Made by a program: the position numbers and the translations under genes
Notes under the pieces: model-generated
The model's database searches: none
What the model saw: only the letters and a program-made list of their open reading frames with translations
What the model was told of the DNA's origin: nothing
Assembly (NCBI GenBank): GCA_023437225.1
Contig: JAEZGS010000017.1
Location: forward strand, 186,001 to 250,000
Direction of reading: 5' to 3'
DNA from: Bacteroidota bacterium
Lineage (GTDB): Bacteria > Bacteroidota > Bacteroidia > Chitinophagales > Chitinophagaceae
DNA length: 64,000 nt
Shown here: positions 1-9,032 of the stretch, one piece after another
Layout of the letters: each line of letters begins with the position of its first letter
Numbering within the stretch: the first letter of the stretch is position 1

Positions 1-1361
1 AAATTTCAGCAGAGGATACTCAGACGTTACAATACAAAATTCTGCAAAGCCATAGTGTTGGTGTCGGTTCACCCGTGTCACTGGATATCGCAAGGCTGAT
101 GCTTATCCTAAAACTCCAATCGCTGGCCCGGGGATTTTCAGGTGTGCAATGGGAAACCTTGTTGCGCATTCATTGGCATATTGAACGTGATATTATTCCC
201 GTTGTTCCTGAACAGGGCAGTGTAGGTGCATCTGGCGACCTTGCACCGCTTGCCCACTTGTTTCTTCCTCTCATCGGATTGGGTGAAGTATTTTACAAAG
301 GGGAGAAAATGAGTACAGCAAGAATGATGCAGCTGGAAGAAATCCAACCCATACAATTAGGGCCAAAGGAAGGACTTGCATTGATCAACGGTACCCAATT
401 TATTGCCGCACACGCGGTAAAAGCAATTGAAAGAATGTATAACTGCCTGGAGGCTGCAGACATTATCGGTGCAATGAGTCTGGAAGCATTGACAGGTACC
501 AAAGCGCCATTTGACCGCAGATTGCACGAACTGCGTCCTTTCAGTGGATGCTCGCTGGTTGCACAGAGATTGCGCATGTTGCTCGACGAATCCGAGATCA
601 TGCAGAGTCATATAGATTGCGGACGTGTTCAGGATCCATATTCATTGAGGTGCATGCCACAGGTACACGGCGCTTCACGCAATGCATGGCTGCATTTGAA
701 AGAACTGACTGAAATTGAACTCAATTCTGTAACAGATAATCCTATCATCTTTGATGTGCTTGATACGATAAGCGGTGGCAATTTCCATGGTCAGCCGCTC
801 GCGCTTCCATTGGATTACGCTTGTGTTGCTGCATCAGAGATTGGCAATATCTCAGACAGAAGATGTTATTTGTTGCTTGAAGGCAAATGGGGTTTACCTG
901 TTTTACTCATGACCAACGTAGGACTCAACAGCGGATTCATGATACCCCAGTATACCACGGCTGCACTCGTCACAGAAAACAAAACATTATGCTTTCCTGC
1001 AAGCGCAGATAGTATTCCAACATCATTGGGACAGGAAGATCATGTAAGCATGGGAAGTATCAGCGGAAGAAAACTCAATAAGGTGCTCGATAACCTTGAA
1101 TATATATTATCCATTGAATTGATGAGTGCATGCCAGGCAATTGAATTCAGGCGGCCGCATAAAAGCAGTAGCATACTCGAGTTTGCACATGATTATGTTC
1201 GCGAAAAAGTATCGTTTGCAAATGAGGATCGTGTTTTTGCTGACGATATCATTAAGGTTCATCAGATGATCAGTGAGGGAAGCTTCGTTCATTCATGCAA
1301 TGAATTTTCTAAGATCGGTGGAGTTAATTTAAATGAAGGGTACAAACAATTTTGTTTATGA
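1..1361 (+). CDS. hutH: histidine ammonia-lyase (5' truncated)
   Basis: Deaminates L-histidine to urocanate, first step of histidine degradation, in the cytoplasm. The reading frame is open from base 3 of the window, so the N-terminal part of the gene lies outside; the first visible residues include the family motif SHSVGVGSP. The Ala-Ser-Gly triplet that cyclises into the MIO electrophile is at 228-236, inside GSVGASGDLAPLAH. Further family blocks: LINGTQF, a Tyr-containing QDPYSLRCMPQVHGA block and the EDHVSMG block (about 1035-1055). The TGA stop overlaps the ATG of hutU (ATGA), which indicates translational coupling in a hutHU operon. A GTG at 75 is not the start, since conserved sequence continues upstream of it. 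The function is certain from these motifs and the neighbours. Confidence 0.96.
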   Translation, partial: ISAEDTQTLQYKILQSHSVGVGSPVSLDIARLMLILKLQSLARGFSGVQWETLLRIHWHIERDIIPVVPEQGSVGASGDLAPLAHLFLPLIGLGEVFYKGEKMSTARMMQLEEIQPIQLGPKEGLALINGTQFIAAHAVKAIERMYNCLEAADIIGAMSLEALTGTKAPFDRRLHELRPFSGCSLVAQRLRMLLDESEIMQSHIDCGRVQDPYSLRCMPQVHGASRNAWLHLKELTEIELNSVTDNPIIFDVLDTISGGNFHGQPLALPLDYACVAASEIGNISDRRCYLLLEGKWGLPVLLMTNVGLNSGFMIPQYTTAALVTENKTLCFPASADSIPTSLGQEDHVSMGSISGRKLNKVLDNLEYILSIELMSACQAIEFRRPHKSSSILEFAHDYVREKVSFANEDRVFADDIIKVHQMISEGSFVHSCNEFSKIGGVNLNEGYKQFCL

Positions 1362-3028
1362 GCATTATGCAAAACAATACTCAGTACAGTAAAGAAAAAT
1401 ACACCACTCCCACAGGCACAGCACTGAACTGCAAAGGGTGGATCCAGGAAGCCGCACTTAGAATGCTTTTAAATAATCTTGATCCGGAGGTTGCGGAAAA
1501 GCCCGCAGAATTGATCGTATATGGTGGTCGAGGTAAAGCCGCGCGAAACTTCGAATCGCTCGATAAGATCATTCAATGCCTCAAAGTTTTAGAGAATGAT
1601 CAAACGTTGTTGATCCAGAGTGGGAAGCCTGTTGCGGTTTTGCAAACACATGAAGACGCGCCACGGGTGTTGCTTGCAAATTCACAACTCGTGCCCAATT
1701 GGGCGAATTGGGAACACTTCAATGAGCTGGAGAAAAAAGGATTGATAATGTATGGACAGATGACCGCCGGTTCATGGATCTATATCGGTTCGCAGGGAAT
1801 TGTGCAGGGAACATATGAAACATATTCAGCAATAGCGTCTAAACATTTCAATGGAACGTTGAAAGGAACTTTGAATGTTACGGCAGGCCTTGGCGGTATG
1901 GGCGGGGCTCAACCCCTTGCAATAACCATGAACGAGGGGGTTTGTCTTGTTGCAGAAGTTGAAAGGTGGCGCATGGAAAAAAGGCTTGCAACGAGATACC
2001 TCGATGTGATATCAGATGACATCGACGAAGCGATTGACAGAGCGATGGAAGCACGGAATAATGGTGAGGTAGTTTCAATTGGTGTTCATTGTAATGCCGT
2101 GCATTTACTGGAAAAGCTTATCGAAAGAAACGTAGTTCCCGATACCCTTACAGACCAGACATCGGCGCATGATCCGCTTATCGGCTACTGGCCACATGAG
2201 CTCACCTATGAACAAGCCGTTGTGCTTCGCGAACAAGATCCAGCCGAATACCTGAAGCATGCTAATTGTTCCATGTACAGGCATGTTCAGTTGATGCTGC
2301 AATTGAAAGACAGGGGCGCCATAACATTCGATTATGGAAATAACCTCAGGGCAAGAGCATTTGAACAGGGGCTTAAAAACGCATTTGATTTCCCCGGCTT
2401 TGTTCCCGCTTATATAAGGCCACTGTTCTGTGAAGGAAAAGGACCATTTCGTTGGGCAGCACTCAGCGGTGATCCGAATGACATTGCCGAGACCGACAAG
2501 GTTATTGCAGAAATGTTTCCCGAAAACAGTTCTTTACAACGCTGGTTGAAATTGGCGAAAGAAAAGATCGCATTCCAGGGTTTGCCAGCACGTATCTGCT
2601 GGCTTGGGCAGGGAGAGCGTGAGCGTGCCGGCATTGCATTCAATGAATTAGTACGAACAGGAAAGGTTAAGGCTCCGATCGTTATTGGCAGAGATCATCT
2701 CGATACGGGATCGGTGGCTTCGCCCAATCGTGAGACAGAATCAATGTTGGACGGTAGCGATGCTATAGCCGACTGGCCCATCTTAAATGCTTTGGTCAAT
2801 ACCGCAGGCGGAGCGAGTTGGGTAAGCCTCCACCATGGAGGTGGTGTGGGAATGGGATACAGCATTCACGCAGGAATGGTGATTGTGGCGGATGGAACGC
2901 CACAAGCTGAAAACCGCCTTAGGCGCGTGCTGAGAAATGATCCCGGCCTGGGAGTGATACGCCATGCTGATGCAGGTTATGAGCTTGCCCAGGATACCGC
3001 AGAAATACATGGATTAGTGTTCCGATAA
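1358..3028 (+). CDS. hutU: urocanate hydratase (urocanase)
   Basis: Hydrates urocanate to 4-imidazolone-5-propionate with tightly bound NAD+, second step of histidine degradation. The 556-residue length is normal for the family. Visible motifs are the N-terminal block ELIVYGGRGKAARN, the Gly-rich NAD-binding block GLGGMGGAQP, and ICWLGQGERER, whose Cys (residue about 414, codon 2597-2599) corresponds to the conserved active-site Cys of Pseudomonas urocanase. The chosen ATG overlaps the hutH stop by four bases; a second in-frame ATG lies three codons on, and a TTG two codons earlier is less likely. The gene is followed by a strong hairpin. Confidence 0.96.
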   Translation: MSIMQNNTQYSKEKYTTPTGTALNCKGWIQEAALRMLLNNLDPEVAEKPAELIVYGGRGKAARNFESLDKIIQCLKVLENDQTLLIQSGKPVAVLQTHEDAPRVLLANSQLVPNWANWEHFNELEKKGLIMYGQMTAGSWIYIGSQGIVQGTYETYSAIASKHFNGTLKGTLNVTAGLGGMGGAQPLAITMNEGVCLVAEVERWRMEKRLATRYLDVISDDIDEAIDRAMEARNNGEVVSIGVHCNAVHLLEKLIERNVVPDTLTDQTSAHDPLIGYWPHELTYEQAVVLREQDPAEYLKHANCSMYRHVQLMLQLKDRGAITFDYGNNLRARAFEQGLKNAFDFPGFVPAYIRPLFCEGKGPFRWAALSGDPNDIAETDKVIAEMFPENSSLQRWLKLAKEKIAFQGLPARICWLGQGERERAGIAFNELVRTGKVKAPIVIGRDHLDTGSVASPNRETESMLDGSDAIADWPILNALVNTAGGASWVSLHHGGGVGMGYSIHAGMVIVADGTPQAENRLRRVLRNDPGLGVIRHADAGYELAQDTAEIHGLVFR

Positions 3029-3048
3029 TTCGTTTATACGATAAAAAT

Positions 3049-3094
3049 GCAGGGAGACATAACAATAAGCTGTCTCCCTGCTTCTAATTTCTCC
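3049..3094. terminator. bidirectional terminator between hutU and the TerC-family gene
   Basis: Perfect 11-bp inverted repeat GCAGGGAGACA (3049-3059) and TGTCTCCCTGC (3071-3081) with an 11-base loop, followed by a T-rich stretch on the plus strand and preceded by an A-run on the left (T-run for the minus strand). It sits between two converging genes. Confidence 0.8.
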
Positions 3095-3134
3095 GTTTAT
3101 CTGTTTATCCGTTTCTCCGTTTCTCCGGTTCTCC
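3088..3134. repeat. degenerate octamer repeat, six units
   Basis: Six consecutive 8-base units of the type TTTMTCYG (TTTCTCCG, TTTATCTG, TTTATCCG, TTTCTCCG, TTTCTCCG, then a partial GTTCTCC). The array ends exactly at the stop codon of the minus-strand TerC-family gene. It is a short tandem array, not CRISPR: there are no spacers. Confidence 0.85.
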
Positions 3135-3881
3135 TTATAGTTCTTCGTTATTCAATTTGACAGGCTCACGATGCCTTCGAAGTCGCATGTTAAGTAATTC
3201 AACGACGAGTGAAAACGCAATTGCACTGTAAATATATCCTTTGCTTATTTCCTGGTGGAAAGCTTCGGCCACGAGCATGATACCAATAACGATAAGGAAG
3301 GCAAGTGCAAGCATTTGCAATGTTGGATGTCTATTGATGAAGTCGCTGATCACACCAGCAAAGGCCATCATTACAAGTATTGAAACTATAACGGCAATGA
3401 TCATAACGATCACATCATCGACAAGCCCAATCGCGGTTAAGATTGAATCAAACGAAAACACCGCATCCACCATAACGATCTGCAGAATTACTGAACTTAG
3501 TGTGGCGTAAACAGCTTTGGCCTCTTTTTTTTGTGAAGCTTCCAGCTTGTGATGGATCTCCATTGTGCTTTTGCCGATGAGGAATAAACCACCTAAGAGA
3601 AGAATAATGTCCTTCCAGCTTAGTCCGATATCAAAGTAAGGCAATGTGATCACGGGTTCAGTCAACCGGATGATCCATGTAATGGTCAGCAATAAGAGAA
3701 TCCTGAAACCCATTGCAAGCAACAAGCCAATGAGTCGCGCTCTTCTCTGCTGGTGGGGCGGTAGTTTGTTAGCAACGATCGAAATAAATATGATGTTATC
3801 AACACCAAGAATGATCTCTAAAAAAGTCAGGGTTAATAAGCTGATCCATATCGCCGGATCTGAGAAATCGGGAAACTGCAT
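3135..3881 (-). CDS. TerC-family integral membrane protein
   Basis: A 248-residue polytopic membrane protein of the TerC/Alx/YgdQ family, inserted in the inner membrane and linked in other bacteria to tellurite resistance or manganese/metal export. Signatures are LEIILGVDNIIFISI near the N terminus, with the conserved Asp-Asn pair inside a membrane helix, and VDAVFSFDSILTAIG in the middle, with the second conserved Asp. About seven hydrophobic segments alternate with short charged loops such as PPHQQRRARL. The C terminus is basic and then acidic. The gene is transcribed against the hut genes and splits them. The exact substrate cannot be read from the sequence; the membership in the family is clear. 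Confidence 0.9.
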   Translation of the reverse strand: MQFPDFSDPAIWISLLTLTFLEIILGVDNIIFISIVANKLPPHQQRRARLIGLLLAMGFRILLLLTITWIIRLTEPVITLPYFDIGLSWKDIILLLGGLFLIGKSTMEIHHKLEASQKKEAKAVYATLSSVILQIVMVDAVFSFDSILTAIGLVDDVIVMIIAVIVSILVMMAFAGVISDFINRHPTLQMLALAFLIVIGIMLVAEAFHQEISKGYIYSAIAFSLVVELLNMRLRRHREPVKLNNEEL

Positions 3882-3921
3882 AATGAGGTTTTAAAAATTA
3901 AAACTAACCAACAAAAAACTT

Positions 3922-3952
3922 TTACTTTCAAAAAATTTTTGTTTGAAAGTAA
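3922..3952. promoter_or_regulatory. perfect inverted repeat overlapping the hutI start codon
   Basis: TTACTTTCAAA (3922-3932) and TTTGAAAGTAA (3942-3952) form a perfect 11-bp inverted repeat with a 9-base centre AAATTTTTG. The right arm contains the TTG start of hutI (3943-3945). It could be a repressor operator or an RNA hairpin covering the start. What is seen is the symmetry; the regulatory role is inferred. Confidence 0.5.
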
Positions 3953-5178
3953 TTATCAGGAATATCGGGTCCTTATATGGCACACACAACCCGCTTGCAC
4001 CACTTAGAGGGAAGCAGCTGGCTCAATTGCCTCATATTCAAAATTCATTCCTGCACATAGAAAATGATTTGATCGCAGGTTTTGGTACAATGGATGAAAT
4101 GCCCGAATCTTCCGGTTTTGAGATCATTGACGCAAATGGCGGAACAATTATTCCCGCATGGTGCGATAGCCATAGTCACCTTGTATTTGCCAGGACAAGA
4201 GAATCTGAATTTGTTGACAAGATAAAGGGCCTGAGTTACGAGGAAATCGCGCGTCGCGGTGGAGGAATTCTCAATTCAGCACTTGCAATTGCAGAGATGC
4301 CGGAAGAAGAGTTATACCAGCTGTCTTATCATCGCCTTCAGCGTGCATCGAAATTGGGAACAGGCGCGATCGAGATAAAAAGCGGCTATGGTCTTGATAC
4401 CCGAAATGAATTGAAGATGCTTCGGGTAATTGCACGCTTGAAAAACACATCCCCAATGATCATCCGTTCAACTTTCCTGGGAGCTCATACATTTCCTGCT
4501 AAGTATAAAAACGACAGGCGCGGTTATATTGACCTGGTGATTCATGAAATGATCCCTGAAGTTGCGAGGCAAAAACTTGCAGATTTCATTGATGTATTTT
4601 GTGAGCAGAATTTTTTTACGGTTGAAGAAACGATGGAGATCTGTGAAGCAGGAATGAAATATGGGATGATGCCAAAGATCCATGCCAACCAGCTGCATGT
4701 ATCCGGCGGAGTTCAGACTGGCGTTAAACTGAATGCCGTAAGTGTGGATCACCTTGAAAGCATGGATGTGGAAGCAATTCAGGCGCTAAGTAATTCCGCT
4801 ACCATTGGTACTTTATTACCAACCGCTGCCTTTTTTTTGCGAATGAACTATCAACCCGCCCGGCAGTTAATTGATGCCGGCTGCGCTGTGGCTCTTGCGT
4901 CAGACTTCAACCCTGGTTCATCTCCGGGATATAATATGAATTTCGTCGTTGCGCTTTCCTGTATACAAATGAAAATGCTTCCCGAAGAAGCGATAAATGC
5001 GGCCACCATCAACGGTGCGTTCGCTATGGGAATAGGAACGGAAGCCGGTTCCATCGCCGTAGGCAAAAAAGCAAACATAATTTTGACAGAACCCATTAAC
5101 AACATTGCTGCTCTTCCTTACCATTTTAGCGATAACGTTATTAAAAATGTAATGATAGGCGGGGAGTGGGTTCAATAA
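3943..5178 (+). CDS. hutI: imidazolonepropionase
   Basis: Hydrolyses 4-imidazolone-5-propionate to N-formimidoyl-L-glutamate, third step of histidine degradation. It is a 411-residue amidohydrolase-fold protein, normal for HutI. The metal-binding HxH is in WCDSHSHLVFARTRE, with substrate-binding Arg residues following. Further metal ligands are in PKIHANQLH and in the C-terminal ALASDFNPGSSP. The start is a TTG giving MKVIIRN, which matches the usual HutI N terminus; no ATG lies in a better place. The start sits inside a perfect inverted repeat. The gene is separated from hutU by the opposite-strand TerC-family gene, so it needs its own promoter. Confidence 0.94.
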   Translation: MKVIIRNIGSLYGTHNPLAPLRGKQLAQLPHIQNSFLHIENDLIAGFGTMDEMPESSGFEIIDANGGTIIPAWCDSHSHLVFARTRESEFVDKIKGLSYEEIARRGGGILNSALAIAEMPEEELYQLSYHRLQRASKLGTGAIEIKSGYGLDTRNELKMLRVIARLKNTSPMIIRSTFLGAHTFPAKYKNDRRGYIDLVIHEMIPEVARQKLADFIDVFCEQNFFTVEETMEICEAGMKYGMMPKIHANQLHVSGGVQTGVKLNAVSVDHLESMDVEAIQALSNSATIGTLLPTAAFFLRMNYQPARQLIDAGCAVALASDFNPGSSPGYNMNFVVALSCIQMKMLPEEAINAATINGAFAMGIGTEAGSIAVGKKANIILTEPINNIAALPYHFSDNVIKNVMIGGEWVQ

Positions 5179-5240
5179 TGATGTGGGTTATTGAAATCTC
5201 CCTTAATTTCAAATATTGATTCAAACTAAATCTTTACAGG

Positions 5241-6335
5241 ATGGAGCATTTGAGGCACTTCAGGATTTATAGTAAACAGGAGATATTATCAGCAACAAGA
5301 ATAAGAAGATTTGAAACGAAACTGGGAGAAGCAATAAAATGCATTCAGCATGAGGCTGCCAAAGCACCGGAGGAATCGCTGCAGCAGGCGCTGGATGCGA
5401 GTTCTGCAACTTATATTGTATTTGGAATTGCCGAAGATATCGGCGTTCGGGCAAATTACGGCAAAGGCGGAACAGACACCTTGTGGCAAACGTTCATGAC
5501 ATCATTCCTTAATCTTCAGAGTAACGATTTCATGTCAGGTGAAAACGTATTGTTACTCGGACATTTTGACTTCAGCGATTTAAGAATACTTATCGAGCAA
5601 AATGCACACGATGAAGATGAGAAAGTGCTTGCTTACAGGCACGCCGTTCTTACGGTAGATGATGAGGTGGAGTATCTTACAAAAATGATCACTTCTGCCG
5701 GTAAAATTCCTGTTGCAATTGGTGGGGGACACAATAATGCATACCCGCTGATCAAAGGATCAGCAAAGGGTTTGAATAAGTCCGGGAAATTACCTCTTGC
5801 CCAGATAAATGCAATGAACCTCGATGCACACAGCGACTACCGTACAACGGAAGGAAGACATAGTGGCAACGGCTTCAGGTATGCAGAAGAAGATGGATAC
5901 CTGCAGAAGTATTGCATCATTGGATTACAGGAAGGTCTGATACCTCAAAACGTTTGGGTTGACATTGTAAACAATCCGTTTATCGACTTTGTAAGTTTCG
6001 AAGATATCTTCATACATGAAAAGAGAACCTTTATGCAGGCGGTTGCTCATGCCTGTGCATTCACAGATGACGCGTTCACCGGTATAGAACTTGATCTTGA
6101 CGCGATACAGAATACATTGTCAAGTGCTGAAACTCCAACCGGCATTCAAACGGTACACGCACGACAATACATTAATTACGCTGCTGCAGATTCAAAAGTG
6201 GCATACCTGCACATATGTGAAGGGGCGGCCATACTTGCCGATGGTAGAAAGCAGGAAACGATCGGTAAACTTGTCGCTCACCTTGTATGCGACTTCATTA
6301 AGTCTCGCGATTCTATTAACGCCGGCCAACAATAA
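5241..6335 (+). CDS. hutG: arginase-family hydrolase, probable formimidoylglutamase
   Basis: A ureohydrolase (arginase/agmatinase/formiminoglutamase fold) of 364 residues. The manganese-binding motifs are present as variants: GGGHNN (usual GGDHS), NLDAHSD and ELDLDAIQ (usual SxDxD). In this position, 62 bases after hutI, it is the natural candidate for the last step: N-formimidoyl-glutamate plus water to glutamate plus formamide. An agmatinase or arginase role is possible for the fold, but the hut context makes formimidoylglutamase much more likely. It ends only three bases from the end of the converging ABC-F gene, with no room for a separate terminator. Confidence 0.85.
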   Translation: MEHLRHFRIYSKQEILSATRIRRFETKLGEAIKCIQHEAAKAPEESLQQALDASSATYIVFGIAEDIGVRANYGKGGTDTLWQTFMTSFLNLQSNDFMSGENVLLLGHFDFSDLRILIEQNAHDEDEKVLAYRHAVLTVDDEVEYLTKMITSAGKIPVAIGGGHNNAYPLIKGSAKGLNKSGKLPLAQINAMNLDAHSDYRTTEGRHSGNGFRYAEEDGYLQKYCIIGLQEGLIPQNVWVDIVNNPFIDFVSFEDIFIHEKRTFMQAVAHACAFTDDAFTGIELDLDAIQNTLSSAETPTGIQTVHARQYINYAAADSKVAYLHICEGAAILADGRKQETIGKLVAHLVCDFIKSRDSINAGQQ

Positions 6336-6338
6336 TGG

Positions 6339-8324
6339 TCAGGCTTTAGATTCAAGGTCAACGATCTTTTCAAACACCTCTTCATACTTGCGGTTCAGCA
6401 CAACCAGTTTGTCCTGAACCGCTTTATAATTTACTTCAGTTTCATGGAAGATCGTCTTGTCAAGATATGTGGAAGGGGCTGCCAGTGCGGCTTCTAACTC
6501 GATCTTCTTTTGAGATAGTACACTGATCTCAGCTTCGATCTGTTGAAAGATCTTTTGCTGCCTCTGAAGTTCTTTCTTCAATTCCTTATTAATGGCGCGT
6601 GGCGGTTCATGCTGAATTACTTCTACGGTCGTCTCTTCTTTTACAACTTCTTTCGGCCTTTCTTCCTGTTTGCGTTTGGGCTCTTCACTCTGTTGTGATG
6701 CAGAAGCCTTTGCCATACGTTCCTTCCATGAAACCCACTCATCGTAATTGCCATCGAATACTTTTATTTGTTGATCTTCTATTTCCCAGATCTTATTAGC
6801 GGCCTTCGATATAAAATAACGGTCGTGGCTAACGAGGATCATTGTTCCCTGGTATTTGTTCAGCGCGTCTACCAACAATTCTACCGAGTGCAAATCAAGG
6901 TGGTTGGTAGGTTCATCAAGCATCAGAAAATTAGCCTTGCTGATAATTGTTTTGGCGAGTGCAACCCGCGCTTTCTCTCCACCGCTTAATACCTTGATTT
7001 TTTTATCAACGTCTTCGCCACCAAAAAGAAATCCACCCAGAAGATTCCTTAGTTCCTGTTCGGTCTGCTGGCTCGCAGCACTCTTCAGTTCTTCAAGAAG
7101 TGTATTGTTGACATTTAATGCTTCCAGCTGATGCTGTGCATAAAAGCTCTCCTCTACATTATGTCCCCATACTCTTTCGCCCTCGAATGATTCAGTGCCT
7201 GCGATAATACGCAGTAAAGTAGATTTACCTTTTCCGTTTGCACCAATGAGCGCGATCTTATCACCACGATCAATTTCTGCAGATGCATTTTTTACGATTC
7301 GGATATCACCGAAGCTCTTTGAAACGTTTCGCAGAGTTACCAATGTTTTCCCGGGAACTCTGTCGATCCTGAAATTGATCCGGATATTGGGTCTTTCAAT
7401 TTCTGCCAGCTCCACGCGGTCGAGTTTTTCCAGTCTTTTTAATGCACTTTGTGCCTGCGCCGCTTTGCTCGCTTTGGATCGGAATCGTTCAATGAATCGC
7501 TCTTGTTGGCGTATATAATCCTGCTGATTTTCAAACGCGCGTTGTTGCATTTCTACACGCAGTGATTTCTCTTGTTCGTAATAAGTATAATTACCCGAAT
7601 AAATATTGAGTTTTCGCTGATAAACTTCAACAATCTTGGTTACCATTCTGTCGAGAAAATATTTATCGTGACTAACAATCACTACGGATCCCTGGTAGTG
7701 CACAAGATATTTTTCCAGCCATTCAATTGATGGCAGGTCAAGGTGGTTTGTTGGTTCATCAAGTAGTAAGAGATCGGGCTGTTGTAGGATCATCTTCGCC
7801 AGCAACACGCGCATACGCCACCCTCCGCTGAATTCGCGGAAGGGCCGTTGCAGGTCGGCATTTGAAAATCCAAGTCCCTGCAACACTTCTTCTGTGCGGT
7901 GATGAATGGTGTATCCATCGAGCGTTTCCAACTCATGCAGTTTATCTGTGTATTGATGCAACAGCGTTTCCTGTTGTGCATCGTGCTCCGAGGACGCTTC
8001 CAGTTTTTTACCCAGGATCTCAATCTCATGCTCCAATTGCAACACGCGTTCAAAAGCGCCCAGCGCCACATTCAGAATACTATCGCCGGTATCAAAACTC
8101 AGTAGGTCCTGGTGAAGATATCCGATAGAAGTACTGCGGCTGCGCTCTACCAGGCCTTCGCTCGGACTGTACTGGCCAACAAGAAGTTTCAGGATAGTTG
8201 ATTTGCCGGTTCCATTATATCCGATCAGCCCAATGCGCTCATTAGGCTGTATGTGCCAGGTAGCATCTTCAATGAGCACTCTTGCACCAAATTCGAAAGT
8301 TACATTTGTTAGTCCTGCGAGCAT
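6339..8324 (-). CDS. ABC-F family ATPase (translation factor/ribosome-associated type)
   Basis: A 661-residue soluble protein with two ABC ATPase domains and no membrane segments, as in EttA/Uup/YheS. Domain 1 has Walker A GYNGTGKST, signature FSGGW and Walker B LLLDEPTNHLD; domain 2 has GANGKGKST, LSGGEKARVALAK and LMLDEPTNHLD. A charged interdomain linker (residues about 230-310) and a long charged C-terminal coiled coil (about 540-655) are visible; the latter resembles Uup or YheS. ABC-F proteins act on the ribosomal E site; some give antibiotic resistance, but nothing here points to that. A matching -7 box on the minus strand lies 27 bases upstream. Confidence 0.92.
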   Translation of the reverse strand: MLAGLTNVTFEFGARVLIEDATWHIQPNERIGLIGYNGTGKSTILKLLVGQYSPSEGLVERSRSTSIGYLHQDLLSFDTGDSILNVALGAFERVLQLEHEIEILGKKLEASSEHDAQQETLLHQYTDKLHELETLDGYTIHHRTEEVLQGLGFSNADLQRPFREFSGGWRMRVLLAKMILQQPDLLLLDEPTNHLDLPSIEWLEKYLVHYQGSVVIVSHDKYFLDRMVTKIVEVYQRKLNIYSGNYTYYEQEKSLRVEMQQRAFENQQDYIRQQERFIERFRSKASKAAQAQSALKRLEKLDRVELAEIERPNIRINFRIDRVPGKTLVTLRNVSKSFGDIRIVKNASAEIDRGDKIALIGANGKGKSTLLRIIAGTESFEGERVWGHNVEESFYAQHQLEALNVNNTLLEELKSAASQQTEQELRNLLGGFLFGGEDVDKKIKVLSGGEKARVALAKTIISKANFLMLDEPTNHLDLHSVELLVDALNKYQGTMILVSHDRYFISKAANKIWEIEDQQIKVFDGNYDEWVSWKERMAKASASQQSEEPKRKQEERPKEVVKEETTVEVIQHEPPRAINKELKKELQRQQKIFQQIEAEISVLSQKKIELEAALAAPSTYLDKTIFHETEVNYKAVQDKLVVLNRKYEEVFEKIVDLESKA

Positions 8325-8350
8325 ACGTGGCCTGTTTACTAAAGGCGCCG

Positions 8351-8358
8351 CAAAAGTA
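8351..8358 (-). promoter_or_regulatory. Bacteroidota -7 box of the ABC-F gene
   Basis: Minus-strand TACTTTTG, a perfect TAnnTTTG, followed by CGGCGCC and 26 bases later by the ABC-F start codon. No convincing -33 TTTG was found. Confidence 0.6.
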
Positions 8359-8389
8359 TGACAATCCGCGATGATGCAGATTTATCAAT

Positions 8390-8397
8390 TACATTTG
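8390..8397 (+). promoter_or_regulatory. Bacteroidota -7 box of the DUF3347 gene
   Basis: TACATTTG, a perfect TAnnTTTG, 32 bases upstream of the ATG at 8430. It lies back to back with the -7 box of the divergent ABC-F gene. The presence of this box supports the downstream ATG rather than the upstream start at 8358, which would lie before the transcript begins. Confidence 0.55.
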
Positions 8398-8429
8398 TAT
8401 ACACTTTACCAAACTATTTAAATCGACGG

Positions 8430-9032
8430 ATGAAAAAAATAATCATAGGATTGCTCATCGTTTCGGCGGTTGCCATGCTTGCTTACCAGTATTTTAGAAA
8501 CAAATCCGAGGAGCCAAGCGCAGTAGATGACACCAAGCCGATTGTGATCAAGGGTAGCTCAGATGCGTTCAATCGATCGTACGACAGCCTTATGAATGCA
8601 TATTATTCTTTGAAAGATGCTCTCGTGGCCAGCAATTCACCAGGCGCCGACAGCGCTGCAAGACTTTTAAAACTAAGCGCCGACAGCCTCAACATCTCAG
8701 CGTTGGAAGGCGATACCAGCGGTGTGATCAAAGAAACAGCATTAAGCTACACTGGTACCATTAGTACAAGTGCGGATGCACTCGGCCAGGAGAAGGATAT
8801 TGAAGAAAAGCGGAAAGAATTCGAGATCATCTCTGATGCTTTATGGAGTCTCACAAGAACCGTTCAATACGGTGGCGGAACGGTTTATTATCAGTTTTGC
8901 CCGATGGCGTTCAACGACAAGGGTGCATACTGGCTCAGTAATTCGCGCACCATCAGAAATCCATACTTCGGTGACAAGATGCTGACCTGCGGCTCAGTGG
9001 CTGATTCGCTTACTTACAACGATGCTCCTTAA
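8430..9032 (+). CDS. DUF3347 domain protein, membrane-anchored or exported
   Basis: About 200 residues. The N terminus MKKIIIGLLIVSAVAMLAYQYF is a single hydrophobic segment (signal anchor or signal peptide without clear cleavage site). Residues about 45-195 match DUF3347: a helical half with Y-SL-AL repeats, then the C-terminal block CPMAFNDKGAYWL, NPYFGDKMLTCG with the two conserved Cys. In other Bacteroidota this domain occurs alone or fused to heavy-metal efflux adaptor proteins, so a metal-related periplasmic role is possible but not shown here. The start was chosen at the ATG before the hydrophobic segment and after the -7 box. The TAA stop shares one base with the ATG of the TonB-dependent receptor, so the two are an operon. 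Confidence 0.8.
   Translation: MKKIIIGLLIVSAVAMLAYQYFRNKSEEPSAVDDTKPIVIKGSSDAFNRSYDSLMNAYYSLKDALVASNSPGADSAARLLKLSADSLNISALEGDTSGVIKETALSYTGTISTSADALGQEKDIEEKRKEFEIISDALWSLTRTVQYGGGTVYYQFCPMAFNDKGAYWLSNSRTIRNPYFGDKMLTCGSVADSLTYNDAP

Noticed and set aside
6339..8324. Antibiotic-resistance ABC-F determinant
   Set aside because: The C-terminal coiled coil resembles housekeeping Uup/YheS proteins, and no resistance or mobile context is present.
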